From contig CM065802.1 of NCBI GenBank assembly GCA_033398695.1, positions 83,004,096 to 83,068,095 on the forward strand: a stretch of 64,000 bases of DNA, given 5' to 3'. The notes beneath the pieces were generated by a model. It did not search any database, was not told where the DNA came from, and worked only from the letters and a program-made list of their open reading frames with translations. The stretch comes from Orobanche coerulescens. Lineage: Eukaryota; Streptophyta; Magnoliopsida; Lamiales; Orobanchaceae. Position numbers and translations under genes: made by a program. This document shows, one piece after another, positions 1-11,425 of the stretch (position 1 is the stretch's first letter; every line of letters begins with the position of its first letter).

Positions 1-423
1 ATCGGATGAGGTATAATCTATCTAATGTACAAAAAGAAAAAAGGGAGAAAAAATTTTATCATGGGGGAGAAGAGAGTGAGAGGGTTTAAAATCTAATGTG
101 GGATAAAAAAAAGGAAATAATTTTATAGTGGGAGGAAACGAATCTAGATGGGTTGAAAATTTAATATGGGGTATTAAACCTTTGCCACTTCCTTCAAGTG
201 GATACATCTCTTTTCCACTACACCAAATCGCTCATAATTATCATTCTCTTAACTTATTAATAATATATAAAAATATAGCTCCGGCTACACCCCTTTGGAC
301 CCCTTTATGTACAATTCTGGCTGGCCAGAGGGGTCCCTGGATCCTCCTGGACCCCCCAGCTCCTCATGCCCACCATTTAATCATATTCGTGTTATATTAT
401 TTTATTATTTAAAATTTTGGTCT
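1..423. other. AT-rich flank of the outer copia element
   Basis: No gene or recognised element is seen here. The sequence is AT-rich. It holds a short C-rich stretch around 285-370 with small inverted repeats of the GGACCCCT/AGGGGTCC kind. The last five bases, GGTCT, act as the left half of the copia target-site duplication. Confidence 0.4.
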
Positions 424-673
424 TGCTATAAAATATAAAAATAAAAAGAACAGATTTGTTGACCCAGTTCGTCATTAATGAGTATATCTGGGGGCATACC
501 AAGGCAGGAGAGTATTCACTATAATTTGTGTATTTCTCAGTACAAGAATACAATCAAAAGAGATATATTTGTACTAATAAATAGGGATGTAACCCTAAAA
601 GCTCACTAGGCATCTTAGCTCATTAAGTGTCTTATCCCGCAAGTAATGTCCACAAAATAATATATTTACAACA
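424..673 (-). repeat. Copia 3' LTR, complete
   Basis: This 250-bp LTR is recognised because the same sequence recurs from 30758 and, after two interruptions, ends at 54084. Shared landmarks are the CTGGGGGCATACCAAG region, the CTCAGTACAAGAATACAATC region and the AACCCTAAAAGC region. Being uninterrupted, it serves as the empty-site reference that defines the LINE and CACTA insertion points in the other LTR. Confidence 0.88.
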
Positions 674-682
674 CTTCCCCTT
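674..682 (-). other. Copia polypurine tract
   Basis: On the minus strand AAGGGGAAG abuts the 3' LTR start TGTTGTAAATA. This is the usual copia arrangement for priming plus-strand DNA, and it fixes the element's orientation. Confidence 0.8.
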
Positions 683-1098
683 GGACATTACGCTTTAATG
701 TTCTTGCTGAATGAAAACCTCGGTAGAAAAATCTAGAGGGATAAACTTAGTAAAAGGAAAAAGGAGTACATCATTGATCTTCAGGATCCAATCTACAATA
801 TTCTTTCGATGTTGACACTCCTCCTGAATACAATAGTCTTCTAGGTATGTGAATTTTAATACCATGAACACATTTTTCGAATATAAAAAGCGATTCAGTA
901 AACAAATCTATCAGATTGTCACTAAGACATGCCTTTTGCATGATAATATTATGACTCTTCTAGAGTTCATGCTTAGTGAGCTAAGTCAATCAATGCCAAT
1001 TTTGAAATGCATTTCAATGTGCTTTCCAAAGATATAAAGAAATGTGGATAAAAGGAGCAGCTCTATTATAATTTTATCATTGTAGATCTTCAAGTCGA
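674..1098 (-). mobile_element. Copia interior, 3' noncoding end
   Basis: This is AT-rich noncoding sequence between the purine tract and the Athila insertion. Reading on the minus strand it contains the pol-to-LTR spacer motifs common in plant copia elements, a TGTACTCCTTTTTCC-like run and an ACCGAGGTTTTCATTC-like run. No open reading frame resembling pol is present. The last five bases of the copia sequence before the break (CGCAT, 1099-1103) are the Athila target duplication. Confidence 0.65.
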
Positions 1099-1103
1099 CG
1101 CAT

Positions 1104-2728
1104 TGATGAACAAATTAAAAACTCGCAAGTGTACGAATCGCTTTTGTAGGAAGCGGCAAGTAACTACGAGGTCGATCTCTCGAGGAGTTGGAAATGGTTT
1201 GAAGTTCGATTATGTTTAGCAAATAGTCGAATTGACGAAAGTAAAGTAAATTAAAACACGGTGAATGATTCGATTGAGATGAAAGTTCGTAAAACAAGTG
1301 CGGGAAATTAAATTGATCGAAGCGTTAAAAATACCAAATTAAAGGATAGATTTTTAGAGAATACAATTATGAGAGTGATATGGGGTTTAGAATCACCGAC
1401 ACACACGTTATCAATTACTAGTTCCGATACTCAAAGAATTTATGGTTTGGACTTACCGATTGCTCACAATTAAAAGAAAACCCGTTTGATGGCGGTGAAT
1501 TCTAAAAATCGCGATTGTTCTTTTCGAAAACAAGAGAAACTCCTTTGATGGGGATGAATCTCTACTAACAATCGACTATCTAATACCTTTGATGGGGTAA
1601 TTCGCCAAAAGATCGCGGAAAAGGGTTTAGAACATTCGCAATCGCTTCTATCGGGTCGTTTGATGGTGAACAACGACAAAAACCCTCGATTTTGATAATA
1701 ACAACTATGAAAAAGGTATGATGATCTAAATCGTAAGTTCTCTTGCGTCTAAATAATATTCGTGCACAAATATCATCAAGAACGCCGAAAGATTACGAAG
1801 AACAAGGAAAGAGGAACAATCCCAAACTCATACCCGGAAAATCAATCAAAACTAACAACGAAGAATATGTGTGTGGTTCAATCTAGACACCCATGTGATA
1901 AAATTAGCAAATCATGATCATTTCCACAATAATAGCAAAAATCATAGAATAAAACATGGTAGAAATCTTCCCTTGCAAAAACGAAATCGAATCCCCGGAA
2001 GGTTTGATGTTCGTCCTTCAAAAACTCACAAATCTTCTTACAAGTTATGAATATCACTCACAAAATGTATCTCTAGATGTTTAGAACACTCAAAATAGAT
2101 GAAAACTGAGTTTTTGGAGTGTATTTCGGCTCTCGCAAGTTGAGTGTAGGGTTTCCCTTTATATACCCGTCAAAAATCACAAAAAGTGCAGAAAATCGCA
2201 TTTTCTGCACAAATAGGGGTTGGATCGCGATCCGTGCATTTGGGATCGCGATCCGGGTGTCCAAGAAAAAAAATCTGCCTCGCGGTCTGAATTCTGGATC
2301 GCGATCCGGGACGCGGTCTGGACTTGGATCGCGATCCGGGCGCGGTCCGGACTGTGAGGCCGTGGTCTAGAAGCCATATCTCCATCAATACACCTCGAAA
2401 TTTAGCATATAATATACCGTTGGGAAGATGATTTCATGTGGAATCCATACATATATAGAACACCTTCTAATTCGTATTAATGAATTTGGAAATTAGAAAA
2501 TACGATAGGTAGTGCTTCAATCTTCATCGTTTTAGGCCCCGTTCTCGCTCTTGATCGTCATAAACTCCAATATTGGCTATAAAAGCGCATATTTCACCAC
2601 AATCTTCGTCCGAATATCTACAAAATAAAAACAAAACATGCCACACGTAAAAAGAGCAAAAATACTTAAAAACAAACGAAAGCGTGACTCAATAGAACGA
2701 AATGAGACGATCAAATATCGACTCATCA
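1104..2728 (-). repeat. Athila-like 3' LTR
   Basis: This 1625-bp LTR is the intact left copy, with TGATGA and TCATCA ends. It matches 6534-8137 over its whole length by eye with scattered substitutions. Inside are several GGATCGCGATCC palindromes (about 2221-2345) and a minus-strand TATA box. On the minus strand it is directly preceded by a purine-rich tract at 2729-2745. Confidence 0.9.
2157..2165 (-). promoter_or_regulatory. LTR TATA box
   Basis: On the minus strand the sequence reads GGGTATATAAAGGGAAACC, a good TATA box. The palindromic GATCGCGATC cluster lies just upstream of it in the direction of transcription. The same arrangement recurs in the copies at about 7588-7596 and 9161-9169. 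Confidence 0.6.
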
Positions 2729-4428
2729 AATCCCCCCAAACCTAAACTTTGCTTGCCCTCAAGCAAAAAGAAATAAAACACACGACAAAGAAACGAGAAG
2801 GATTGAATAATCAAGTTAATCATCGGGTATACATACAATCAACCGAGAATGTAAAAGTATCGTAAAGTATCGTAATTCGTCATGGAAGCCTAAACTCACA
2901 AATGAATGGAAAGCAATGGCACTTGATCGAACATGCAAGAAAACAAGTCTTAGTAGTCCCTCACAGAATTATATCGATTCACTCATCTCTCAAGTGTTTA
3001 GATAGGTCAATACGCTCAACTCGATTCGAATGGAAAGTTCTACTATATGCTTGCACTTCTTCTCTTCATCAAACGCATCAATATTCACAAAACATGAGTC
3101 ATAGGGTCTTACTTTTGGTTGTAACGGGGATGTGGCTCAGGTTGGGAAAATTTGGCTAGTAGTTACAAGTTCAGTCCAAGTAGAGCATATACGATCCTCA
3201 CATATATGAAATAAACACTCAAAGCAAGATCGATCATTCTACTTCAATTCTCTCGTATATATATCTCCCTTTTTTATAGGCCTTGTTAAGTGCAATTCTT
3301 ATGATATTGGCCTATTTCTCACAACCCGTCGACTTCTCTTTTGTTTTTCTTAGGCTCACTCCTCTCCTTCCCTATCTTTTCTATCCCACTATTATTATTA
3401 GGATCACTTTTTTTTGGGTGGGGCTTATTATTTTCAGGGGAACGGGAGAGAAGATTTTTTCCTCTATACACCACAAACTTTGCACACCTTCGTTTTTCAA
3501 ATATACCCTCTCATGCTCTTACAAGGACCAATACTTGGGTAAGTTATGGCTTTTGGATATGGAGCTATAAGATGCGGGTTTTTCGAACAAAATTACGGCT
3601 AAAGGCTCAACGGGGCTAGCAAAGGATATTGATATGAAATGGTGGGTATTTTAAGAAGTAGGTTCAAGACAAAAATATGGGCAGTCCTAATCATTTCTCG
3701 TGTGTAAATATCAACACATCATCCGATAGAATCATGCAAGTTCTAAAGAATACAATCCATAAGAAGAGAAATCACACATGAAAGAATTTTACCGCTAAAA
3801 GTGAACGGTTCAATTAGGCACAAGAACTCACGGCTTTTGGACTACCATACTCATTCCTTACACGTCAAATCAAGTAACCAAAAACTATACATTCACACGC
3901 GAGGCCAAACAATCAATTAGATTTATAAAACTCCACGAGTCAAGTACAAACACGATTAATCATCCATATACCCAACAGTTAACAAGGTTATTATAATCCA
4001 ACTACAAAAAGAAAAAAAATAAAGAAAAGAAACAAACATCACACAAACTAAAAATAAAATAAAAATCGAAGAAGTTGCACCCCCCAAACCTAAACCTTTG
4101 CTTGTCCCCAAGCAAAGAGATTAAGTCAGCAAAAATGCGAAAATACAAATTAAAAAGAAAGAAAATTAAACTACTGGATTAAGAAGTGTGGTTTTTGATC
4201 GCGGGGCACCATGCTTTTGTGCTCGGGTCTCAACTTTCAATAGGATAGGCTTCTTCCTCCCATAAATACCCTCCTTATTAGATTACCTACACACGCCATA
4301 GACAAAAACAAAATTAATGCAATAATAATAATAATAAAAGCGATAAAAATTAAAAAAAAAAAACTCCCTTGGGTTGCCTCCCAAGCAGCGCTTTTTTATA
4401 GTCTTTAGCTCGACTTCTTCGGATTCTT
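2729..4428 (-). mobile_element. Athila-like interior, noncoding 3' part
   Basis: This is 1.7 kb without a usable reading frame. Two nearly identical motifs, at about 2731-2766 and 4080-4117, read on the minus strand as GCTTG-(loop)-CAAGC stem-loops followed by a G-rich AGGTTTGGGGGG tract. The first adjoins the 3' LTR and is the polypurine tract. The second is internal. At about 4372-4405 the minus strand encodes KALLGRQPK, a conserved C-terminal signature of Athila/Tat polyproteins. The polyprotein end therefore survives although RT, RNase H and integrase are gone. Confidence 0.65.
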
Positions 4429-6399
4429 CTATCCGGGATTAAATTGAAATGTGCCAGGTCCATCCACATAGCTCGTCATTTTTCGCTCGTTTTTCTTTGT
4501 CAGGATGTGGATAGTGGTTCCATAGATTTTCATTGTGAGCGCTTTTGTCACCATTTCAATTTTTATTTTCATCGTCACCATGAAATGTCTTCCTTGAAGA
4601 ATAAGTGACGTGATTTTTGTTGGTGATGTTTCTTCTATGTTTGGTATCACGAAATCCATCGGGGCTATCACCTCCCCCAAACCTAGTTGCGAGTATATTG
4701 GTTTTTGCGTTAAATTAATACTCGCTACTAATTTCGCGATGAGAACTTCTTTCTCCTCGAAAAGTACTTCCATGTCAAAGCTTTCTAGATCCTCCTTATT
4801 TATCACTTTACCGCTCTGAAGAGTAGTGATAGCTTGAGCTTGCTCGGTCTGACTTGGTAGTTCTTGTATGCGTGCAACGGTAGCGATTTGCCCAATTTGA
4901 GTCTCTATTTTCTTCACCAAGGCTTCTAAAGATTCGAACCTTTTATTGCTTGCCGTAATAAATGCCATAATATTCTCCTCAAGAGAGTTCCTTTGATGTG
5001 GAGGTGGTTCACTTTATGTTGTTTGTTGGGATCGGTTTCCTCTATTGTATTGAGCTTGGGCGCTTGTGTCGTACGGCATCGGGTTGTTGTTTCTCCATGA
5101 GAAATTCGGATGGTTTCTTAGCCCAGGATTATAAGTGTTCGGGAGAGGTGCATTTCTTGCGTTTCCGCCATTATTATTTCTCCTCTCCTCCCACTCGGGC
5201 CTTCCCGTGCTTTGTCCCATAGCCCAATTCACTTGTTCGGTTTGTTTTTCTGGAAAAGTATGTGGGCAAGAATTAGCATGATGTCCGGGTCCCCAACAAA
5301 TTTCGCAAACTCGTGAGCTCGAAGATTTATTTTGAGTCTTGAGTTGTCTTAGTTCCTTCGTTAACTCATCGATTTTAGATTGCATCTCGTCCTTCTCGCT
5401 TATTTGGTTCACAACTCCCCTACGAACACGCACACTTTTTTGTTCAGAATTAGCTCCCAATATTTCAAATACGTCATAAGCTTGTCTCTCCGTTAACCCC
5501 CAAAACGAACCACCGGCGGCGTTATCCACCGCACCTTGGCAATATTGTGTCAACCCATCATAGAAGAATTGATTAAGTAGTTGAAGCAGATAGTGATGGT
5601 GTGGGCATTGAATGAGGAGCATCTTGAATCGGTCCCATGCTTCATGAAATGCCTCTCCATCTTGTTGTCCGAATGTTGAGATTTGGGCTCTCAATTGTGT
5701 AGTCTTCGAATGAGAGAAGTACTTGGTAATGAATTTATCATAAACTTCATCCCACGTTCTTAGTGAGCCCGGCGCCAAAGTCATCAACCATTGTTTCGCC
5801 CCATCCTTGAGTGTATAAGGGAAGCACTTCATTCTTAGTTGATCCTCGCTCAATCCATTTAATGGAAAGTTGTCAATCGCTGCATAGAAGTCCCGGATGA
5901 ACGACAATGGGTCCTCACGTGCTAATCCGTGAAATGAGGGCAATTGCTCGATGTGAAATCCATTGATATGGTAGTTCCTTGCTGCCGGTGCTAATTGGAT
6001 GCACGAGATGGCGGTGTTCACCACGGGCTTTGCATAGTCCCACATTAGATTCTCAATCGGAGGTTGTTGCGGCATGTTGTAGTTTGCTTCCATCCCATAT
6101 TGAGGCCCTAGATAATAGTTCGCTCCATATTGCACTCCAACGGGTGGTTTTCTCGGATAAAAATATCTCCCTTGTTGAGCTTCGGGTATCTCTTGATTGT
6201 GCCCAACATTCTCATATCTCGAAAGTCTCGGTTGATGAATATTTTCTCCCTCGAGCAATTGGTGCTCTCCAAGATCCGGATTATTCTCGTCGTTTGCCAT
6301 TGATGATTGCGCTATTGTTTTTGGTGCTCTAATTCTTTGAAACTCATCTATGGGTGGAAGAATCGGGTTTCCCAATGATCTCCTTCCAAGCATAAACAA
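4429..6399 (-). pseudogene. Athila/Tat-like gag and deleted protease
   Basis: A gag of 461 codons starts at 6399 and stops at TAA 5014-5016. The same frame then reopens to 4429, so a single nonsense codon splits a longer gag. About residues 165-325 form the retrotransposon gag core (FIRDFYAAID, WDEVYDKFITKYF, AFHEAWDRFKMLL). A CX2CX4HX4C zinc knuckle near residue 375 reads CEICWGPGHHANSC. After the stop, residues resembling the Athila EALVKKIETQIGQIA segment are followed by a shortened protease remnant: VASINL stands where an aspartic-protease (D)xGASIN motif is expected, and the sequence between flap and active site has collapsed. The product would package RNA in a virus-like particle. Here it is broken and lacks downstream pol. 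Confidence 0.82.
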
Positions 6400-6533
6400 G
6401 AGAAGTTAGAGCGAATTTTCAGACTTTATCGAAAATAATGAAAACGGAAAAATGATCAAGAAAAACAATTCGACTATTATTAAGACAGGATCAAAAATTA
6501 AACGCCAACTCCCCGGCAATGGCGCCAAAAACT
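6400..6533 (-). other. Athila-like leader with tRNA-Asp primer-binding site
   Basis: On the minus strand TGGCGCCATTGCCGGGGA (6510-6527) lies six bases inside the LTR end. It is complementary to the 3' end of plant tRNA-Asp apart from one mismatch. A tRNA-Asp primer is typical of Athila elements. The rest is an AT-rich leader to the gag start at 6399. Confidence 0.8.
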
Positions 6534-8137
6534 TGATGAACAATATAAAAACTCGCAAGTGTACGAATCGCTTTTGTAGGAAGTGGCAAGTAACTCTGAG
6601 GTCGATCTCTCGAGGAGTTGGAAACGGTTTGAAGTTCGATTATGTTTAGCAAATAGTCGAATTGACGAAAGTAAAGTAAATTAAAACACGGTAAATGATT
6701 CGATTGAGCTGAAAGTTCGTAAAACAAATGCGGGAAATTAAATTGATCGAAGCGTTAAAAATACCGAATTAAAGGATGGATTTCTAGAGAATACAATTAT
6801 GAGAGTGATATGGGGGTTTAGAATCACCGACACACACGTTATCAATTATTAGTTCCGATACTCAAAGAATTTATGGTTTGGAATTACCGATTGCTCACAA
6901 TTAAAAGAAAACCCGTTTGATGGCGGCAAATTCTAAAAATCGCTATTATTCTTTTCGAAAACAAGAGAAACTCCTTTGATGGGGATGAATCTCTACTAAC
7001 AATCGACTAGCTAATACCTTTGATGGGGTAATTCGCCAAAAGATCGCAGAAAAGGATTTAGAACATTCGCAATCGCTTCTATCGGGTCGTTTGATGGCGA
7101 ATACCGACAAAAACCCTCGATTTTGACAATAGCAACTATGAAAAAGGTATGATGATCTAAATCATAAGTTCTCTTGTGTCTAAATAATATTCGTGCACAA
7201 ATATCATCAAGAACGCCGAAAGATTACGAAGAACAAGGAAAGAGGAACAATCCCAAACTCATACCCGGAAAATCAATCATAACTAACAACCAAGAACATG
7301 TGTGTGGTTCAATCTAGACACCCATAAGATAAGATTAGCTACTCATGATTATTTCCATAATAATAGCAAAAATCATGGAATAAAACATGGTAGAAATCTT
7401 CCCTTGCAAAAACGAAATCGAATCCCCGGAAGGTTTGATGTTCTTCCTTCAAAAACTCACAAATCTTCTTACAAGTTATGAATATCACTCACAAAATGTA
7501 TCTCTAGATGTTTAGAACACTCAAAATAGATGAAAACTGAGTTTTTGGAGTGTATTTCGGCTCTCCCAAGTTGAGTGTAGGGTTTCCCTTTATATACCCG
7601 TCAAAAATCGCAAAAAGTGCAGAAAATCACATTTTCTGCATAAACAGGGGTTGAATCGCGATCCGGGTGTCCAATAAAAAAATCTACCTCACGGTCTGAA
7701 TTCTGGATCGCGATCCGAGACGCGGTCTGGACTTGGATCGCGATCCGGGCGCGGTCCGGACTGTGAGACCATGGTCTAGAAGCGATATCTCCCTCAATAC
7801 AACTCGGAATTTAGAGTATGATATACCGTTGCGAAGCTGCTTTCACGAGGAATCCATACATATATAGAACACCTCCACATTCGAAAGAATGAATCTGGAA
7901 ATTATAAAATACGACAGGTAGTGCTTCAATCTTCATCGTTTTAGGCCCCGTTCTCGCTCTTGATCGTCATAAACTCTAATATTGGCCATAAAAGCGCATA
8001 TTTCACCACAATCTTCGTCCGAATACCTACAAAACAAAAACACAACATACCACACGTAAAAAGAGTAAAAAAACTTAAAAACAAATGAAAGCGTGACTCA
8101 ATAGAACGGAATGAGACGATCAAAAATCGAGTCATCA
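6534..8137 (-). repeat. Athila-like LTR, inner copy of the tandem pair
   Basis: A complete LTR of 1604 bp runs from TGATGAAC next to the primer site to GTCATCA. It is directly followed, with no spacer, by a second LTR. It matches the left LTR by eye throughout. One GATCGCGATC block of the palindrome cluster near 7655 is missing relative to the left LTR. Confidence 0.88.
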
Positions 8138-9964
8138 AATCGCTTTTGTAGGAAGCGGCAAGTAACTCCGAGGTCGATCTCTCGAGGAGTTGGAAATGGT
8201 TTGAAGTTCGATTATATTTAGCAAATAGTCGAATTGACGAAAGTAAAGTAAATTAAAACAAGGTGAATGATTCGACTGAGATGAAAGTTCGTAAAACAAG
8301 TGCGGGAAATTAAATTGATCGAAGCGTTAAAAATACCGAATTAAAGGATGGATTTCTAGAGAATATAATTATGAGAGTGATATGGGGGTTTAGAATCACC
8401 GACACACACGTTATCAATTATTAGTTCCGATACTCAAAGAATTTATGGTTTGAAATTACCGATTGCTCACAATTAAAAGAAAACCCGTTTGATGGCGGCG
8501 AATTCTAAAAATCGCGATTGTTCTTTTCGAAAACAAGAGAAACTCCTTTGATGGGGATGAATCTCTACTAACAATCAACTAGCTAATACCTTTGATGGGG
8601 TAATTCGCCAAAAGATCGCGAAAAAGGGTTTAGAACATTCGCAATTGCTTCTATCGGGTCGTTTGATGGCGAACACCGACAAAAACCCTCGATTTTAACA
8701 ATAACAACTATGAAAAAGGTATGATGATCTAAATCATAAGTTCTCTTGTGTCTAAATAATATTCATGCACAAATATCATCAAGAACGCCGAAAGATTACG
8801 AAGAACAAGGAAAGAGGAACAATCCCAAACTCATACCCGGAAAATCAATCAAAACTAACAACCAAGAACATGTGTGTGGTTCAATCTAGACACCCATATG
8901 ATAAGATTAGCTACTCATGATCATTTCCACAATAATAGCAAAAATCATAGAATAAAACATGGTAGAAATCTTCCCTTGCAAAAACGAAATCGAATCCCCG
9001 AAAGGTTTGATGTTCTTCCTTCAAAAACTCACAAATCTTCTTACAAGTTATGAATATCACTCACAAAATGTATCTCTAGATGTTTAGAACACTCAAAATA
9101 GATGAAAACTGAGTTTTTAGAGTGTATTTTGGCTCTCCCAAGTTGAGTGTAGGGTTTCCCTTTATATACCCGTCAAAACCAAACCAAACCAAACCAAACA
9201 TACCCAGTATATCCCGCTCAGAGCAGGGTCTGGGGAGGGTAAGATGTACGCAGACCATGCCCCTACTTATTACGGTAGGGAGGTTGTTTCCGTGAAGACC
9301 CCCAGCTTAGTGCACAGCAGAATCATGTGTGATAAATACAAAAGAAAACATATGATTCGAAAAAGGTCGAGACCATACCTGAGCCCATGGCTTGATCCAC
9401 ATGGGACTTACCTAAGCGAAAAAGTGCAGAAAAGTGCAGAAAATCGCAAAAAGTGCAAAAAATCGCATTTTCTGCACAAACAGGGGTTGGATCGCGATCC
9501 GGGCATTTGGGATCGCGATCCGGGTGTCCAAGAAAAAAATCTGCCTCGCGGTCTGAATTCTGGATCACGATCCGGGCGCGATCCGGACTGTGAGGCCGTG
9601 GTCTAGAAGCCATATCTCCCTCAATACACCTCAGAATTTAGCGTATAATATACCGTTGTGAAGCTGATTTCACGAGAAATCTATACATATATAGAAAACC
9701 TACTATTTCGAAATAATGAATCTGGAAATCAGAAAATACGACAGGTAGTGCTTCAATCTTCATCGTTTTAGGCCCCGTTCTCGCTCTTGATCGTCATAAA
9801 CTCCAATATTGGCCATAAAAGCGCATATGTCACCACAATCTTCGTCCGAATACCTACAAAACAAAAACACAACATACCATACGTAAAAAGAGCAAAAACA
9901 CTTAAAAATAAACGAAAGCGTGACTCAATAGAACGGAATGAGACGATCAAAAATCGACTCATCA
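8138..9964 (-). repeat. Athila-like LTR, outer copy, end-truncated
   Basis: This copy begins at AATCGCTTTTGTAGG, which is about 33 bases inside the LTR, so the first part of the LTR is missing at the joint. It continues to the outer end GACTCATCA and the TSD. It carries a 236-bp RTE LINE fragment (9179-9414). Confidence 0.85.
9179..9414 (-). mobile_element. 5'-truncated RTE LINE fragment
   Basis: The segment matches the 3' end of the LINE at 30879-31115 over its whole length (ACATACCCAGT, GGTCTGGGGAGGGTAA and GCAGACCATGCCCCTAC landmarks). It carries the same AAACC repeat tail. It breaks the LTR sequence that is continuous at 2165-2190 and 7600-7625. No clean target duplication was found, possibly because the target is itself a run of AAAAGTGCAG repeats. 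Confidence 0.85.
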
Positions 9965-9969
9965 CGCAT

Positions 9970-10820
9970 ATCGATCTTGTGTACTAACTTTCTGATTATT
10001 GTTGTTCTTCATCTTTGAGATGTTCATGCCTCGTTAAAAACTTCTCCGGAAAAACCCTTGTGGGAAAAAATTTGATAGAGGAAAAGAGTGCACGATGTAC
10101 ACTTATAAATATGTGTTGCATTAGTTGTCTCATAAAAAACCTTCACTAAGAAAAATCCATTGTTAAAAAAACTTAGTAAGGAAAAGAGTACAACTATTCT
10201 TACTCCCCATGAAGATAATCATCTTCAGATCATTTAATACTATAAATCTATATTCCATATATAGATTATGAGGAGAAATATGCAAATTTAACACTAGCAC
10301 AATTTTGTGCCATAGTTCTTCGGGAACTCGTTTATGCAACACAATTTATACTATTCTCATAGAAAACAATCTATGGTATATCACATATCACAATACCAGT
10401 TTGGGATCTTATATAATGGGTGAGACAATCAATATTCCAGTGACCACTAAAGTCAATCTCAATTTATTTTAAATAGACTAATTATTATCCTTTAAGATAA
10501 CGTATGATATGCTCAATATCATTTCAATGTATTCATCATGAGAACATCAAACTTGCTAGCAAGTTAACTTTGATGTAATACCAGGCCTGATAGAGCATAA
10601 TGCTCTTAAACACTCAAATAAGGAACTCCGGGTCGTTAAATTTAATCGTTATTTTTATATTTAGTCTATATTCATATTATGTGAAGAGACAATTATTGGG
10701 TCTAACTGGATGTAGTTTATTCAAAAACAAATCTGTCTACAACCTATTCTCAAGTAGGTTGACTGGTGTAAAAATAATACGCTCCATCAGGCGATACTCA
10801 ATCTTTGAAGTCGGGATTCA
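9970..10820 (-). mobile_element. Copia interior, decayed RNase H and spacer
   Basis: This resumes the copia element after the Athila insertion. Minus-strand motifs around 10020-10200 (AACGAGGCAT, TTTTCCTTACTAAG) are the plant copia spacer after pol. Around 10400-10440 the minus strand gives a weak trace resembling the copia RNase H region YLSD..RSQTG. There are many stops and shifts, so this is a dead remnant. The final CTTAA (10821-10825) is the solo-LTR target duplication. Confidence 0.5.
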
Positions 10821-11254
10821 CTTAATGTAGCGACCAATTTTTTCAAAATGTCTTTTTAAAATAATTTCAATGGAGATTAAATATCCCAAAAAATTATAAT
10901 TGAATAATTGCTGCGGAAATTGAAATAAGGTCATCCATTTCGCAAGCAAAAATAAAATAAATCCCAACATTTCAAAATATCCATAATATTCAACATGATA
11001 TTGAAGCCAAAGTTAAAACTTTAAATTAACGAAATAACTAGAAAGCTGATAATTATTATTATCACGCCACGCCTTTGCCCGCCACGCCAGACTCTTCAAC
11101 CTGAAAGGTTTAAATAATGGGGTGAGCTTTCAACTCGCTCAGTGAGGAGGGAACGCTTTGTTAAATTTAAGTACATACATGTTGTCAAGTAGATATGACA
11201 TGCCTGAACCTGGTGATTGCCCAAGGGCCATTCATATGCGAACTTTGTGCATAC

Positions 11255-11425
11255 TGCCTACTACTCATTGGAGGCTACAACGTTAATAACATGCAAACTT
11301 TGAGCACATTATGCCTACTACTCATTGGAGGCGACAACGTAAATAATATGCAAACTTTGAGCACATTATGCCTACTACTCATTGGAGGCTACAACGTTAA
11401 TAATATGCAAACTTCGAGCATATAA
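11255..11425. repeat. 57-bp tandem repeat, three copies, inside the solo LTR
   Basis: Three consecutive units start TGCCTACTACTCATTGGAGG at 11255, 11312 and 11369, with a partial unit before. An apparent small reading frame with repeated LLIGG-YNVNNMQT is only a by-product of the repeat. Confidence 0.85.

Larger units (their letters stand above)
1104..9964 (-). mobile_element. Non-autonomous Athila/Tat-like Ty3/gypsy element
   Basis: The element starts TGATGAAC, ends GACTCATCA and is flanked by a perfect 5-bp TSD, CGCAT (1099-1103 and 9965-9969). Reading on the minus strand, it has a 5' LTR region made of two LTRs in tandem (6534-9964), a primer site matching tRNA-Asp, a broken gag-protease, a noncoding 3' part and a 3' LTR (1104-2728). 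Most of pol (RT, RNase H, integrase) is missing, so it could move only with enzymes from elsewhere. The tRNA-Asp primer site and the C-terminal KALLGRQPK trace point to the Athila/Tat branch. The exact lineage is inferred. Confidence 0.88.

Noticed and set aside
285..370. Possible small inverted-repeat element in the left flank
   Set aside because: The GGACCCCT/AGGGGTCC pair is short and C-rich, with no duplication or matching ends.
11195..11425. Repeat protein with LLIGGYNVNNMQT units
   Set aside because: It is the translation of a 57-bp tandem repeat whose length is a multiple of three.
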